A DNA stretch of 64,000 nucleotides from Rana temporaria (GCF_905171775.1 NC_053497.1:39097781-39161780); one strand, 5' to 3'; counted from the first letter of the stretch, positions 11,781 through 22,854 are shown. Made by a program: numbers and translations. The notes: generated by a model not told the origin, from the letters alone.

Positions 11781-11844
11781 GGAGCCGGGGCCGTGGCCGA
11801 AGGCAGGCCAATTAGTTATTTTTTCGTGATGATTATTGCTCGTG

Positions 11845-11945
11845 TAAAGAGTTTTTTTCTATATTTTTCTAAGTATTGCTCTGGTAAAGAGTTTTTTATT
11901 TATTTTTCTAAGTATTGCTCTGGTAAAGAGTATTTTAAGTTATTG
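11845..11945 (+). repeat. Short tandem repeat downstream of the Myb-like gene
   Basis: Two to three units of about 41 bp built on TATTGCTCTGGTAAAGAG followed by a T-rich tract. It lies between the two convergent Harbinger genes. Confidence 0.7.
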
Positions 11946-12229
11946 TTGACAAATGCACACGGTGAGGCGTGCAGAATAGTGTGACTGGTGTGAGAATGGG
12001 GGGGGGGGGTTGACACTCCTGCCAGCAAAGGGGTGTCACCCTCTGCCGTGTGAAAGGTGTATGAATGTACAGTAACATAATTGGAGCCTTGGCGCGGCGT
12101 TACTGCTCCCTAAAACAATGTGGTTTGATTGGGTCTAATCCAATTCGATGTGCATGTGGGGGGTGTGTGCTAGGGACCACAGTGGTGTGCACGCGTGCAT
12201 TCACATTGTGCCATTTTTAATGTGTGTGT

Positions 12230-13402
12230 TTAACGTTCAAAGAGACGTTCAACGAGGCATCTCCTGATTGCTGATCCCTCAGCAGACGGGGTACCCTCAG
12301 GCAGGGGGGGATTGTCGGGTTGGGGGCTCAGGTCATCACGTAGTTCAATCTCCAGGCCCTTTCTCACTGCGAAGTTGTGCAGAATGCAACATGCCCCGAT
12401 GATCTTGCACACAAAGTCTGGGGAATACAACAGGGTCCCCCCAGACTTATCCAGGCATCTGAAACGGGACTTCATTTGGCCAAAGGTTCGTTCCACCACT
12501 GCACGGGTACTTATGTGTGCAGCATTGTAGTTTTCCTCTCCTGGGGTTTGTGGGTTCCGGAATGGGGTCATTATATGAGGTCCAAGTGCATATGCCGAGT
12601 CACCTGGAAGGGAAAAGACAGGAGGATGTTAGTCATGCATGTGTCCCTCGTAATGTCTGCGTCATGGGGGGGACAGTCATACCTGACACCCATGTCACTC
12701 ACCAACCAGCCAGCTGTCCCCATACACGTTCTGGTCAAACTCCATTGGGATGTCGCTTTGGCGGTAGATGAAGCTGTCATGACAGGATCCGGGGTGTTTG
12801 GCACGGACGTGCCATATGAGGCCATGGGCATCCACGATCACCTGGACATTGATAGAATGCCAGAGCTTCCTATTGCGGAATAGGTGCTCTGTGTCACGGG
12901 GGGGCTGTAGTGCCACATGGGTGCAATCAATGGCCCCGATGGTGCGTGGGAATCCTGCAATTCTGACAAAATCTGCCCTTGCCTTATTCCGCTGGACCTC
13001 CTGGGTGGGTCTGACGATTTGGTTGGACATGTGTCTCAGGATTGCGGGGACAACCTGGTGCACACATCTGCTCATGCTGGTTTGTGACATCCCAGCCACA
13101 CCTCCACTTGTGCGCTGAAAAGATCCAGTGGCCAGGAAGTGGAGTGTTGCCAGGACCTTGATCAGTGGCTGCACTGCATGTGAGCGGTGTGTTGGGCTGG
13201 TAAGGTCATCCTGCAGGATTGTGGTTATTTCCTGGATGGCTTGAGTATTAAATCTGAAGAGGCGATACACCTCTGCTTCCCCGATGGTCAAGACGTCTAA
13301 TGGCGTTCGGTAAAAACGCTGCCGTGCCCTCCTCCTTCTCCTTCTCATTCTAAGCGCCTGGGCGCACACTAGTTGTGCTATGACCATGCCTGCCCCTGGC
13401 AT
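12230..13402 (-). CDS. Harbinger DDE transposase (two exons)
   Basis: Exon 1 13402-12703 (ATG, MPGAGMVIAQ) ends GGTTG before GTGAGT; exon 2 12603-12230 follows TTCCAG. They join to 358 codons (357 residues), the normal size for PIF/Harbinger transposases. The DDE triad is visible: Asp in TIGAIDCTHVAL, Asp in GSCHDSFIYR, and Glu in RAVVERTFGQMKSRF. LVGDSAYALGPHIMTPF spans the intron and C-terminal RCL..ILHNFAVRKG is typical. An upstream helix-turn-helix region (SFQRTSGGVAGMSQTSMSR) is present. No disabling mutation seen. It faces the Myb-like gene with about 450 bp between their ends. Confidence 0.92.
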
Positions 13403-14680
13403 GTTGGCATACAGAAGTCTTGTCCTGCAAGTGTGGTTGCTCAGCTCGTCCGTAAGGGTGCTGCTAAAGCTGCTCTCCAGCTGACCTGCACACGTCTGGT
13501 GCAAAGTTGCCCCTGCTTTTATGAGGGGCAAGTTTACACCGGACGAACAGCTTACGCGCACCGCTCGTAGCCTGCGTCGGGCGGTCGTACGTTCGGGAAT
13601 CTCCGTATATCCCTCATTTGCATATTTGATTATGAAATCAATGGGAGCGCTGGGCGTTCTCGGCGTAAATGTGCGCCTACGCTACGCCAGAGTACAAACG
13701 TTGCGCCGATCGAAACAAGACTAATTTCTGGCGTACCTGGTTCTGTGGGTATGGCGCACCGATACGATGGCGCATCTGTTCAATTGCGCCGCGCATATCA
13801 AGGTGCCCCGGCGTAACGCCTTTGAGAATCTGGGCCACTGTATTCACAAAGCACTTGCCTCCTAAATTACGTCGGCGTAGCGCAAATGGCCCGGCGTAAC
13901 CCCGCCTAATTCAAAATAGGCAGGTAGGGGGCGTGTTGTATGGTAATGAATTCACGATTCATTACCATACATGTAAATGAAGCGCCGATCGTACGGCGCA
14001 TGCGCGCGCATGCTCAATATCACATCGCAAATACTCCTTGCTTTCGACGTGAACGTAACCTACACCCAGCCCCATTCTGAATCGGCTTACGCAAACGACG
14101 TGAACAATGTGAAATTCGACGGCTGTCCCGACGTCCATACTTAACATTGGCTGCGCCATCTTTTTGGTGGTTTATCTTTACGCCTGAAAGCGCCTTACGT
14201 AAATGGCGTATCTTACATGCGACGGGCGAGCGTACGTTCGTGAATAGGCGTATCTACGTCATTTACATATTCTCGGCGTAAATCGACGTACACGCCCCTA
14301 GCGGCCAGCGTAAATATGCAACTAAGATACGACGGCGTAGGAGACTTACGCCGGTCGTATCTTAGCAACATTTAAGCGTATCTCAATTTGAGCATACCGC
14401 TTATAGATACGACGGCGTGGATTCGGACTTACGACGGCGTGGATTCGGACTTACGACGGCGTATCTACTGATACGCCGTCGTAAGTCTTTATGAATCTAC
14501 CCCTGTATATATACATATATTTAAAAACACAGTGGAGACCACCACTGAATGAGTGTCTTCAGCACTTTATGAATTAAACTTTGTTAAGTGTTTTTCACTG
14601 TTCTGTTTTGTCATGTATTCTCTGTGAATATTTTCTTCCATTTTTATGTCCTTCGTTACAACAATATGAAAATCATTAAA

Positions 14681-15172
14681 GTGGAGGTTCACCCAAAAAC
14701 TAAATTTTTAACATTAGATTGAGGCTCGTTTTGTGAAGGGGAATCGGGTGTTTTTTTTTTAATGAAAGCAGTACTTACCGTTTTAGAGATAGATCTTCTC
14801 CGCGGCTTCCGGGTATGGGCTGCGGGACTGGGCGTTCCTATTTGATTGACAGGCTTCCGACAGGCTTCCAACGGTCGCATACAGCGCTTCACAATTTTCC
14901 GAAAGTAGCCGAACGTCGGTGCGCAGGCGCCGTATAGAGCCGCACCGACGTTCGGCTTCATTCGGCTACTCGTGACGCGATGTATGCAACCGTCGGAAGC
15001 CTGTCAATCAAATAGGAACGCCCAGTCCCGAAGACCATACCCGGAAGCGGCAGGGAAGATCTATCTCTAAAACAGTAAGTACTGCTTCGATTTAAAAAAA
15101 ACACCCGATTCCCCTTCACAAAATGAGCATCAATCTAATGTTAAAAATTGTTTTTCGGGTGAACTCCCGCTT
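14681..15172. mobile_element. Long-hairpin MITE with GTGGAGGTTCACCC ends
   Basis: Near-perfect foldback: the left arm GTGGAGGTTCACCC ... AACATTAGATTGAG is mirrored by the right CTCAATCTAATGTT-like arm and GGGTGAACTCCCGC. The two CAGGCTTCC/GGAAGCCTGTCA blocks pair in the middle. Arms are about 240 bp. Family relatives with similar tips are at 36.2, 61.65 and 63.2 kb. Confidence 0.8.
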
Positions 15173-15369
15173 TACTATATAACTAAAGGCAAAACTTGTA
15201 TTTTAGTTTTGGATAGAGTGAAACTGGATTACAACACCTGTCAGGATTTTATTGCTGTCAATATCCTTGTTATGGAGATTCACCCTCTTTATTTCTCCTG
15301 TATACCAATATCACTGAAAGTGAAAGTAAAAGAAAATTCCAAATGTTGCATTATCCCCAAAACAGGAGG

Positions 15370-15545
15370 GGTTATCTTTCAATGGGGACACTAGTTCTGT
15401 AACCCTGGTGACAAAAAAGGAGTCTCTCACATTAGAGGGATTTTTTCAAATTTCCTGTTTTGGCTATGGGACATGAAATGAAGGAAAATATCCCCAATGT
15501 GGTAATGATAGCAAAAATAAACCATACAGGGTTTATAACCCTCCA
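15370..15545. repeat. Fragment of the hAT-like family with CTATGGGACATGAA block
   Basis: Shares the GGGGACACTAGTTCT and TTGGCTATGGGACATGAA blocks with the elements at 5513 and 58274 but lacks their ends. Confidence 0.5.
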
Positions 15546-15875
15546 TTACTCATTAATCTAATCTCTCATTACTCTACTTTAAGCTGGATCTCTAATGCTC
15601 TAGTCTAACCCAAAGAAAGTTAAAGAGGTTGTAAAGGTTTGTTTTTTATTTTCTAAATAGGTTCCTTTAAGCTAGTGCATTGTTGGTTCACTAACCTTTT
15701 CCATCAATTTCCCTTCTAAATGTTTTGTTTTCTTTGTTTTCTTTGTCTGAATCTCTCACTTCCTGTTCCTCCTCAGTAAGCTGTTCTGGCTGATTAACCC
15801 CCATGGATGATGGTGGCAAGCTTACTGAGGAGAAACAGGAAGTGATAAATTCAGACAAAGAAAAAAAACATTTAA

Positions 15876-16378
15876 GCCCTGTACACACGATCGGATATCT
15901 GATGGAATCTAATTCGATAGATTTTTTCATCAGATATCCTATGAAGCTGTGAGGTACAACACATACGACGGCACTATAAAGGGGAAGTTCAAATCCAACG
16001 GAAATCCAGCAGATTTCGTGTTACCGGGTGTTAGTAAAAGTTTGGTGAGAGCCGATTTGCGCTTTTCAGTCTTCGTGCTTTTCAGTCTGTTACAGCATGA
16101 CGAATGTGCTATCTCAATTACGAACGCTAGTTTTACCAGAACAAGCGCGTCCGTCTCCTAATTCAGTCTGAGCATGCATGGATTTTTGACCGATGGACTT
16201 CCCCACAGACGATCGTTTTTTTTCTATCGTTTTTTTAACGATAGGAGAAATTTAAAACAGGTTCTATTTTTTTTCACCAATGGGAAAAAAACAATGGGGC
16301 CCACACACGATCGGTTCGTCCGATGAAAACGGTCCATCGGTTCGTTTTCATTAGGCAAACCGATCGTGTGTACAGGGC
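15876..16378. mobile_element. TTAA-flanked MITE with GCCCTGTACACACGATCGG ends
   Basis: 503 bp, inverted ends GCCCTGTACACACGATCGG / CCGATCGTGTGTACAGGGC, TTAA on both sides. TTAA target duplications are typical of piggyBac-type elements. Its core (15948-16165) matches that of the MITE at 48060-48629. Confidence 0.85.
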
Positions 16379-16432
16379 TTAAGAAGGGAAATCAAAGGAA
16401 AAGGTAAGTGAACCAACAATGCACTAGCTTAA

Positions 16433-16667
16433 GACCCGGTTCACACTGGGGCGACACGACAGGCGGCTCACCGTCCCATTCAATGCTATTGAACCGTTCT
16501 AATAGGAGCAACGCAAGTCGCTCCGACTTAGAAAAAAGGTTCCTGTACTACTTCGGGGGCGGCTCGGGGCGACCTGCATTGACTTCTATGCAGAAGTCGT
16601 TTTGCAAATCGCCTCTGAAGTTGCAGAGTCGCCCCCGAAGTCGTGCCGCTGCTATGTGAACCGACTC
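16433..16667. mobile_element. TTAA-flanked short MITE with GACCCGGTTCACA ends
   Basis: 235 bp, ends GACCCGGTTCACA / TGTGAACCGACTC, TTAA at 16429-16432 and 16668-16671. The interior is GC-rich with GGGGCGAC/GTCGCCCC arms. piggyBac-like by its target, non-autonomous. Confidence 0.82.
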
Positions 16668-16756
16668 TTAAGGAATCTATTTAGAAAATAAAAAATGAAC
16701 CTCTGCAACCCCTTTAAAGAACGTAATGCTATTTTAAAGAGAGCTAACTTATTTTT

Positions 16757-17273
16757 TTATTTTTTTTTGTTTTTTTAAAGTGTATTTTGTGCGTGTACTC
16801 GAGAGAGGAGCCGGATTGCAGGAGTTGGGAGGCCTCCCCCAGAGGCAATCTGCCATCTTTCTCCATGCCCCGGGTGGCAATGGCGGGTGTGTGAGGGGGT
16901 CCTCCCACACAGCCCGCCCTACCTGCTCCGCTTTGAAGCTCAACGGGGCAGAGGGACTCCCTATAAGGGAGTGAGAGGATTAGCCCGCTCAACCAGCCCC
17001 ATTAGTCCTTCGCCTCTCTTTTAGAGACCGCGTGGTCAAAGTGCGTGTGTTAACCCAATTTAGAGTGCGTGTGTAGGTGTGGTGGCTTTTTGTGGGAGGG
17101 GGGTGGGCGTACTAAGCACAGGCTTACCTTGCATAGCACCCCCACCGGGAGCCGGGCTGAGACCACCAAACTCAATTCACATGAAGCCGAGACCGGGATC
17201 CGAACCTCTAGCTACAGAGGTGAATGGCTTGTCAGCACAGTGCCAATCGCGTTGAGCCACCGCAGCTCCCTAA
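16757..17273 (-). mobile_element. tRNA-derived SINE with 13-bp target duplication
   Basis: Minus-strand SINE. The head GGGAGCTGCGGTGGCTCAACG has a pol III A box (TGGCTCAACG, 17250-17259) and, about 34 nt on, a near-perfect B box GGTTCGGATCC (17206-17216). The body is about 400 bp of non-tRNA sequence and the tail is A-rich (T-run on plus at 16757-16780). Flanked by exact 13-mers CTAACTTATTTTT at 16744-16756 and 17274-17286, the mark of LINE-driven retroposition. Confidence 0.88.
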
Positions 17274-17286
17274 CTAACTTATTTTT

Positions 17287-17731
17287 AACTCTGTTACATT
17301 TCTGTCTGGATGTGGCAGGCTGAGGGTGCAATCATTCAAGTCTATGTACTCTTTAAAGTGCTGAGTAATATGTATGTGCTATATAAATACTACAAAAAAA
17401 TAAGATTTTGTGCACCTCACGATGACTGATGCTTTTTATGAGTTGCGAAGCCCTTACACCTAATATAGAATGTATTGATTCTAAAGATGCCTATCAAAAA
17501 CATCCTTCATGAATTCAGAAAGTAAATATAAACTGTTTGTTTGTTTATTGGGCATAGCCCTTGGTGTATATATTTTTTGATGGGTTAGAGGTTTTCTAGC
17601 TTTGATTTCTACCTTCCCAATAGAATTATCAAGATGCCTTAAGCTGAACTGATAAGGCCCAAACTTGCCTCTATATTGTTTTCAGTTGATGATACTCTGT
17701 TGAGGATCGTTCATTTATGGGTACACCTTGG
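17287..17731. other. Intron 2 sequence of gene A, nothing recognised
   Basis: AT-rich, no coding, RNA or repeat structure that I can support. Confidence 0.4.
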
Positions 17732-17739
17732 GGCAAAAA

Positions 17740-18031
17740 CAGGGGCGGACTGACAACTCATGGGGCCCCCGGAAAATAGAAGATTATGGGGCCCCTGGAC
17801 TTACAGATGGCCACCACGCCAGGAGGCAGTGCAGAGGCGGGGCAGCTAAAATCTCGGGATTTTCACATCAAAAGCATGTCGGTTTCGGACATATCAGGGA
17901 CAGATCTAAAAAAAACATAGATTTTTACATACTGTCCCTGGTTTTACTGAGCCTGGCAACCCTGATGGGGCCCCCTAGTGGCATGGGGCCCTCGGGCAGT
18001 GCCGAGTGACTCAATGGTCAGTCCGCCCCTG
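17740..18031. mobile_element. hAT MITE with 8-bp duplication GGCAAAAA
   Basis: 292 bp. Ends CAGGGGCGGACTGAC / GGTCAGTCCGCCCCTG, flanked by GGCAAAAA at 17732-17739 and 18032-18039. The 8-bp TSD and CAGGGGC tip are standard for hAT. Confidence 0.92.
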
Positions 18032-18039
18032 GGCAAAAA

Positions 18040-18940
18040 CAATCTTCTCCTAATAAAGCTCTTTAAACTAGTTGGAAAATTCATGGGTACCTTGTGACAC
18101 CTTTGTGGGGATGGTGGCATATGAGGACCATTTTTGGGTCCTAGGCTGCTGAACCTCTGATAATGATGCGGATGCTGCCTTTCAGATGGACAATTAGTGG
18201 TTGTTGGGGAGGTGCAATTATAACAAACAGTTCCTTGATCAAGTGATGTATTATTAACCATTATTAGCTAGGAAAATAATATACAGCCAAGACCAACCTT
18301 AATAATCTGCCTTGGGATGAAGTGTAATCACATTGACTCGTAGTGGCTAGCAAAATCGGCACCAATAAATGAGAAACCAGGTTTTCTCAAGCCAGTTTAT
18401 TACTGTCTATTTAGTTTGGATCTAATCACGAGATTCTGCCTAAGCCCTGAAGAATTGGGAGACCACATATCAACAAACTTTATCTATCTATCAAACTACA
18501 TTCCTAATAAAGAGTTTTAGCAAATCACTTGATCATGCAACTGTTTGTAATAGACATTTGCTACACAACCACTTTTAATCGTTAAGGTTACTCATAATTA
18601 GTGTATTGCGTGTGCATTGCTTCAACCCATTAGGTCCCTGCATAATTGAGAACAGGAAGTTGACCCTCTGCCTGTAATTTTCAGGAATATATTTGTTTCA
18701 TAAATGGGCAGATTAAGTCCTTTTGATCTACCAGAATTAGTGTTTTGGTGTCTGATCCTATGACCCCCTCTTGTCCCAAAACAACAACGTAAGTGGTTTG
18801 CCAGAAAAGAAAAAAAACTATTCCAATAGGTGATGGTTTCAAACTTAGTTCAGCTTGTCAATCTGCTGACTAGCCAAGATGGAAAAATAGGAAGTTTGGG
18901 TTCTTCATGCGTGCTTCCATGTTAAATGTGGACATTTGAA
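18040..18940. other. Intron 2 sequence of gene A, no gene seen
   Basis: AT-rich single-copy-looking sequence without a clear element boundary or ORF of merit. Confidence 0.35.
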
Positions 18941-18944
18941 CCGA

Positions 18945-19721
18945 TTGCCGATTGCCTTATGAACTCACGACCCGGTCGGGTACTCCGTGACCGCGGGACC
19001 CGTGGACCCGATCGCCGCCGGTGTCCAGGGATCGGGTCACAGAGATGAAGAACGGAGAGAGGTAAGTGTGAACAAACCTTTCCCCTGTCATAGGGAACGA
19101 GGATCAGTGACATCACACGCCAAGCCACGCCCCCACACAGTAAGAATCACTCCCTTAGGGCACACTTAACCCCTTCAGCATCCCCTACAGGTTAACCCCT
19201 TCACTGCCAGTGTCATTTTCACAGTAATCAGTGCATTTTTATAGCACTGGTCGCTGTAAAAATGACAATGATCCAAAAATAGTGTCAAAAGTGTCCGATG
19301 TGTCCGTCATAATGTCGCAGTCACAATAAAAATCGCTGATCGCCGCCATTACTAATAAAAAAAAAAATTAATACAAATGCCATAAAACTATCCCCTATTT
19401 TGTAGATGCTATAACTTTTGCGGAAACCAATCAATAAACGCTTATTGTGATTTTTTTTACCAAAAATATGTAGAAGAATACGTATCAGCCTAAACTGAGG
19501 GGAAAAAAAAATATTTTATAAAATTGTCGCTCAATTTTTGTTTATAGCGCAAAAACTAAAAACCGCAGAGGTGATCAAATACCACCAAAAGAAAGCTCTA
19601 TTTGTGGGGAAAAAAAGACGTCAATTTTGTTTGGGAGCCATGTCGCACGACCGAAAAATTGTCAGTTAAAGCGACGCAGTGCCGAATCGCAAAAAAATGG
19701 TCCGGGCTTTAAGTGGTTAAT
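18945..19721. repeat. Interspersed repeat (CCAATCAATAAACGCTTATTG family)
   Basis: GC-rich head (CGGGACCCGTGGACCCGATC) followed by an AT-rich body with CAATCAATAAACGCTTATTG, TATGTAGAAGAATACGTATC and CCGAAAAATTGTC blocks, ending TTTAAGTGGTTAA. From memory this is a very abundant type of sequence in ranid frog genomes. I see no TIR or TSD, so class is open. Confidence 0.55.
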
Positions 19722-19890
19722 CTCACATTTGAGTTACAGTGATTACAGTTTTAATGACTGTCTTTAAATTAATTCTAAATGATTACAACTGCAAGTGTAT
19801 CAACAAGGCACATATAAACAAGTTAGTCTCTAGTGAAAACATACAGTAGGATACTAATGTGGGATATATATTTTGTTTTTTGGATCTTAC

Positions 19891-20053
19891 CAAAGTCTTT
19901 AAAGAATAATTCTGATAGATCCGTATCTCCTCTGTCACTGAACGCATCACTGTGATCAACCAGAGCCTCCTTCACAGCATCATACCCAATCAGCACGATC
20001 GCTCGATATTTGGACATGTAGAGTGTATACACGGGTCCGTACTTTTCACTTAG
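19891..20053 (-). CDS. CYP2 gene A exon 2
   Basis: Exactly 163 bp between a CAACAG acceptor and a GTAAGA donor, phase 0 in and phase 1 out, as in all CYP2 genes. It carries the beta-1 strands and B-helix with the family signature YGPVYTLY and the stretch VLIGYDAVKEALVDHSDAF. Confidence 0.93.
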
Positions 20054-20740
20054 CTGTTGATAGAGATTTGTATTTGTAAAAAGAGTTGTAAAGGTTCAAG
20101 AAAAGCTGGGACTGTGTGGATATGACCTAATGTGCTTCTATGTAATGTAGCTCTAATCCCTGCAAGGGCCGCTATATTTGTCCCAGGTTCTTCTCCTAAA
20201 TAAGTCCAATGACAGCCAGGCACACAGCAACAGTCACTCCACTGGCTCAATAAACAGTATAGGGGTTACCTTTTACATTTATTGCTGTTTAACTTAGATA
20301 GGGCATGGAAGCTGTGGGATACTCCGTAGAAACTAATCAGTAGATTTAAGACACTCTTCACTTTCACACAACTTCTCAAAGTGGCTCCTCCAGCAGTAGC
20401 CCAGAAATTGGACAGTACCATGACACCTTCAGCAGTGACCCAGGCCAGACAAGCACTAGTATTAGTGGGTTGGAGATATCAGCATCAGCAGTCACTAGGA
20501 TCTCTTTGTTTGAGTTTATACTCACAGTGCCCCTGAATGCTTGGATGCCTCCCTCCAGCATCAGGCAGACAACTCATCAGTGAATCTTCTAGACCAGATC
20601 CACAATGAAATCCTTAACTTCAGAGGATTTAGCAAAATAGCCCCCCCCCCCCAGCTCTGCCACAGATGGGACCTCTATGATAGCAGGTGAAACCTGCTGC
20701 TGGGCTGCTCAGAAGGGCCCTTCAGGCTGGGAACTTCTCC
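20054..20740. other. Intron 1 sequence of gene A, probable unidentified repeat
   Basis: Begins at the exon 2 acceptor. Contains CTCAATAAACAGTATAGGGG and a C-run at 20641-20652. The same texture resumes at 21622 after the hAT insertion, suggesting one larger disrupted element. No coding signal. Confidence 0.35.
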
Positions 20741-20748
20741 TCATAGAC

Positions 20749-21613
20749 CAGGGGCGGATCCAGGGGGGCAATGGGGCAATTGCCACCCCCGAATAATTAG
20801 TTTTTAACAAGAAAGAGAAATTAGTTTTAGTTGCGGAACTTGCGTTCGTCGTGGAATCTGGGCGGCTCCGCGTGGGAGTGACAGAGCAGGTGGCTCCATG
20901 GGTGTGTGACAGCGTGGGCTACCGGGTGCCTCGGTGTGTGGGCTGGCGGCTCGCCCTCAGCTCGGTGGTGAGTGAGAGTCAGAGAGTGGGCGGTCAGCTG
21001 GTCGGCTCTGTGGGTGAGCGGGCAGCTGGCCAATCAACAAGCCGGCAGCCAGGGGAGCATAGAGATGACATTATCTCACACCGCCCCGCGCCTGCCCTGC
21101 AACCCTACAGTAACTTCCGCCCTCACTGTGCAGGCAGAAGAGAGATTACATCATCTCTCTGCTGCCTGACTCTGACAAGCAAAACACCACCTTAACAAGT
21201 GACAATCCACAAGGTGTGGCAAGTGACAATCTGCATCTGGTGGCAGGTGACGTGGTAAGTGACAATCTGCATCTGGTGGCAGGCAAGTGACATTCCGCAA
21301 CTTGTGGCAAGTGACAATCCCCAACTTGTGGCAGGTGATGTGGCAAGTGACAATCCGCAAACATGTGGCAGGTGACGTGGCAAGTGACACACTCGAGGCT
21401 TCCACTGATTCTGCATTATGGTGAGTTGAACCATTTAATTTGATATTACAATGTAGTAATATAAATAATGCACTTCAATCATCCTGACACCATAACAACC
21501 ATAGTGCCGTGATCATTGAAGCGCTAACAGTAATTTCCCTGATAAATTTCCCCCCCAAAAAAATATTTTCTGGTAGTGCCCCTCCCGAGACTAGACTCTG
21601 GATCCGCCCCCTG
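20749..21613. mobile_element. hAT element with 8-bp duplication TCATAGAC and internal tandem repeats
   Basis: 865 bp, ends CAGGGGCGGATCCAGG / CTCTGGATCCGCCCCCTG, flanked by TCATAGAC at 20741-20748 and 21614-21621. The interior at 21185-21395 is a tandem array of GTGGCAAGTGACAATC-based units. No transposase. Confidence 0.93.
21185..21395 (+). repeat. Minisatellite inside hAT element
   Basis: About six units of 35-46 bp combining CAAGTGACAATCNGCA and TGTGGCAGGTGACGTGG blocks in variable order. Confidence 0.8.
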
Positions 21614-21621
21614 TCATAGAC

Positions 21622-22316
21622 AATAACAGGGCAGCTCCAGGCTTTCAACTTTTTATTCACAATCCCAGCCACCATCTGGTCACACTTTCAAAGGATTGGC
21701 CGAGCCAACATAAATATTCAGCTGCTGATTCGCTTCATCCAGCCCACTACATTCTAGAATCCTCCAGAAGGCAGGGGGAAGCAATCAAACCTGCAGCCAG
21801 TTAAACCCATTACAGACCAAATCAATCACAAGCTGCTCAACTGATTACAGGAGTGCCACAAAAACTATATTTACTGAACCTAACTAGCAGCTTATCTAGG
21901 AGGCTGCTACACTAACAACTTCCCTGATGTCTCTAGGCTTGACACAAGCCTAGCCTAGCAAGCCCTCACTCACATCATTGCCAGGACCCATCTCAGCTCA
22001 TTTCTCCTGTGCAACATATTTAGTCATTTGGTACCTGCTATGTGTGCTTCATTTTCTTTACTGTTTGAAAAGGCAGAGAAGATTGTACAAGTTTATGAAG
22101 GTATGTGCGTCCCATTGAACATCTTCTAGCCTGGAGGGTGTCAGACTGTTCCTGCACATCTGACCACCCCCTAAAATCTAAAGCCAGCCTTCAACAGTAT
22201 AGTGACAATGGAATAAAGAAGATAACATTGTTTCTTTCCAATTTTTCTTCTAACATATGCAAAAAATCTTCCCATGAGATAATATGTGCATTTATGTACA
22301 TATTATTAGCTGGATG
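21622..22316. other. Intron 1 sequence of gene A, continuation of unidentified repeat
   Basis: CAGCTCCAGGCTTTC... and ...TTACAGGAGTGCCACAAAAA look repeat-like but carry no ends I can define. No gene. Confidence 0.35.
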
Positions 22317-22324
22317 CCCAGAGT

Positions 22325-22846
22325 CAGGGCAGGCATCACAAATTTTGGGGAAGGGTATCTGTAAGGGGCCCTGGGAATCATTGGACCCCTTAGGCCTCAT
22401 ACACATGACCGAGTTTCTTGGCAAAAACCTGCAAGAAACTTGCTGGGAGAATTTTTTTTGCAGAGGAAACCGGTCATGTGTACATTTTCGTCGAGGAAAC
22501 TGTTGAGAAACTCGACGAGCCAAAAAGAGAGCATGTTCCCTATTTCCTTGACGGGAATGGAGAAAATTGGCTTGTCGAGTTCCTCGACAGCCTAACAAGG
22601 AACTCGACGAGGAAAACGATGTGTTTCGCCAGTCGAGTTTCTTGGTCGTGTGTACGAGGCTTCACAGGTGTAATGCAAAAGATAAATAACTAAAACAAAA
22701 TAAAAAATAAACGGGAGGGGGGCTAAACCATTGGGCCCCTTACAGGTGTAATGCAAAAAAAATATATTAAATAAAAAAAAACGGAAGGGGGGCCAGCCGG
22801 GGTTTTTACAGGTGTAATGCCTGTACCCCCCCTGATGGTGGCCCTG
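22325..22846. mobile_element. hAT element with 8-bp duplication CCCAGAGT, carrying a nested MITE
   Basis: 522 bp. Left CAGGGCAGGCATCA, right TGATGGTGGCCCTG, flanked by CCCAGAGT at 22317-22324 and 22847-22854. Inside are a nested MITE (22393-22660) and tandem units each starting ACAGGTGTAATGC (about 22664, 22742, 22807). Confidence 0.87.
22393..22660. mobile_element. GTACACAC-type MITE nested in a hAT element
   Basis: Ends GGCCTCATACACATGACC / GGTCGTGTGTACGAGGC. Complementary inner arms GAGTTTCTTGG and CTCGACGAG-type palindromes. About 268 bp. Confidence 0.75.
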
Positions 22847-22854
22847 CCCAGAGT

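Larger units (their letters stand above)
9978..13836. mobile_element. Autonomous PIF/Harbinger transposon, apparently intact
   Basis: 3859 bp with perfect 13-bp terminal inverted repeats GGCCCAGATTCTC and a 3-bp target duplication ACT (9975-9977, 13837-13839). It carries the two genes of the superfamily in convergent orientation, a Myb-like protein (+) and a DDE transposase (-), each with one intron and an unbroken frame. It sits in intron 2 of gene A. Family knowledge: both proteins are needed for Harbinger transposition. Confidence 0.93.
9888..14503. mobile_element. Older Harbinger MITE split by the autonomous element, TSD TGT
   Basis: Left end CGGCTATATTCACG, right end GAATCTACCCC, with the 3-mer TGT at 9885-9887 and 14504-14506. 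Removing the 3859-bp insertion and one ACT leaves about 750 bp, the usual size of this MITE family. Its interior resumes at 13840 (TATTCACAAAGCACTTGCC). Confidence 0.82.
15620..16716. mobile_element. Foldback host element carrying two TTAA insertions
   Basis: The left arm AAAGAGGTTGTAAAGG...GTGCATTGTTGGTTCACTAAC is mirrored by AGTGAACCAACAATGCAC...CTCTGCAACCCCTTT. The right arm is interrupted twice, at 15876-16378 and 16433-16667, each time at a TTAA that is single in the opposite arm. An uninterrupted relative is at 59691-59976. Confidence 0.8.

Noticed and set aside
17203..17273. A tRNA gene on the minus strand
   Set aside because: Has A and B boxes but no cloverleaf acceptor pairing; continues into a SINE body with tail and target duplication.
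21146..21434. Cys/His/Leu-rich overlapping frames resembling zinc-finger repeats
   Set aside because: Produced by the tandem array within the hAT element; spacing does not fit C2H2 fingers and three frames are open together.
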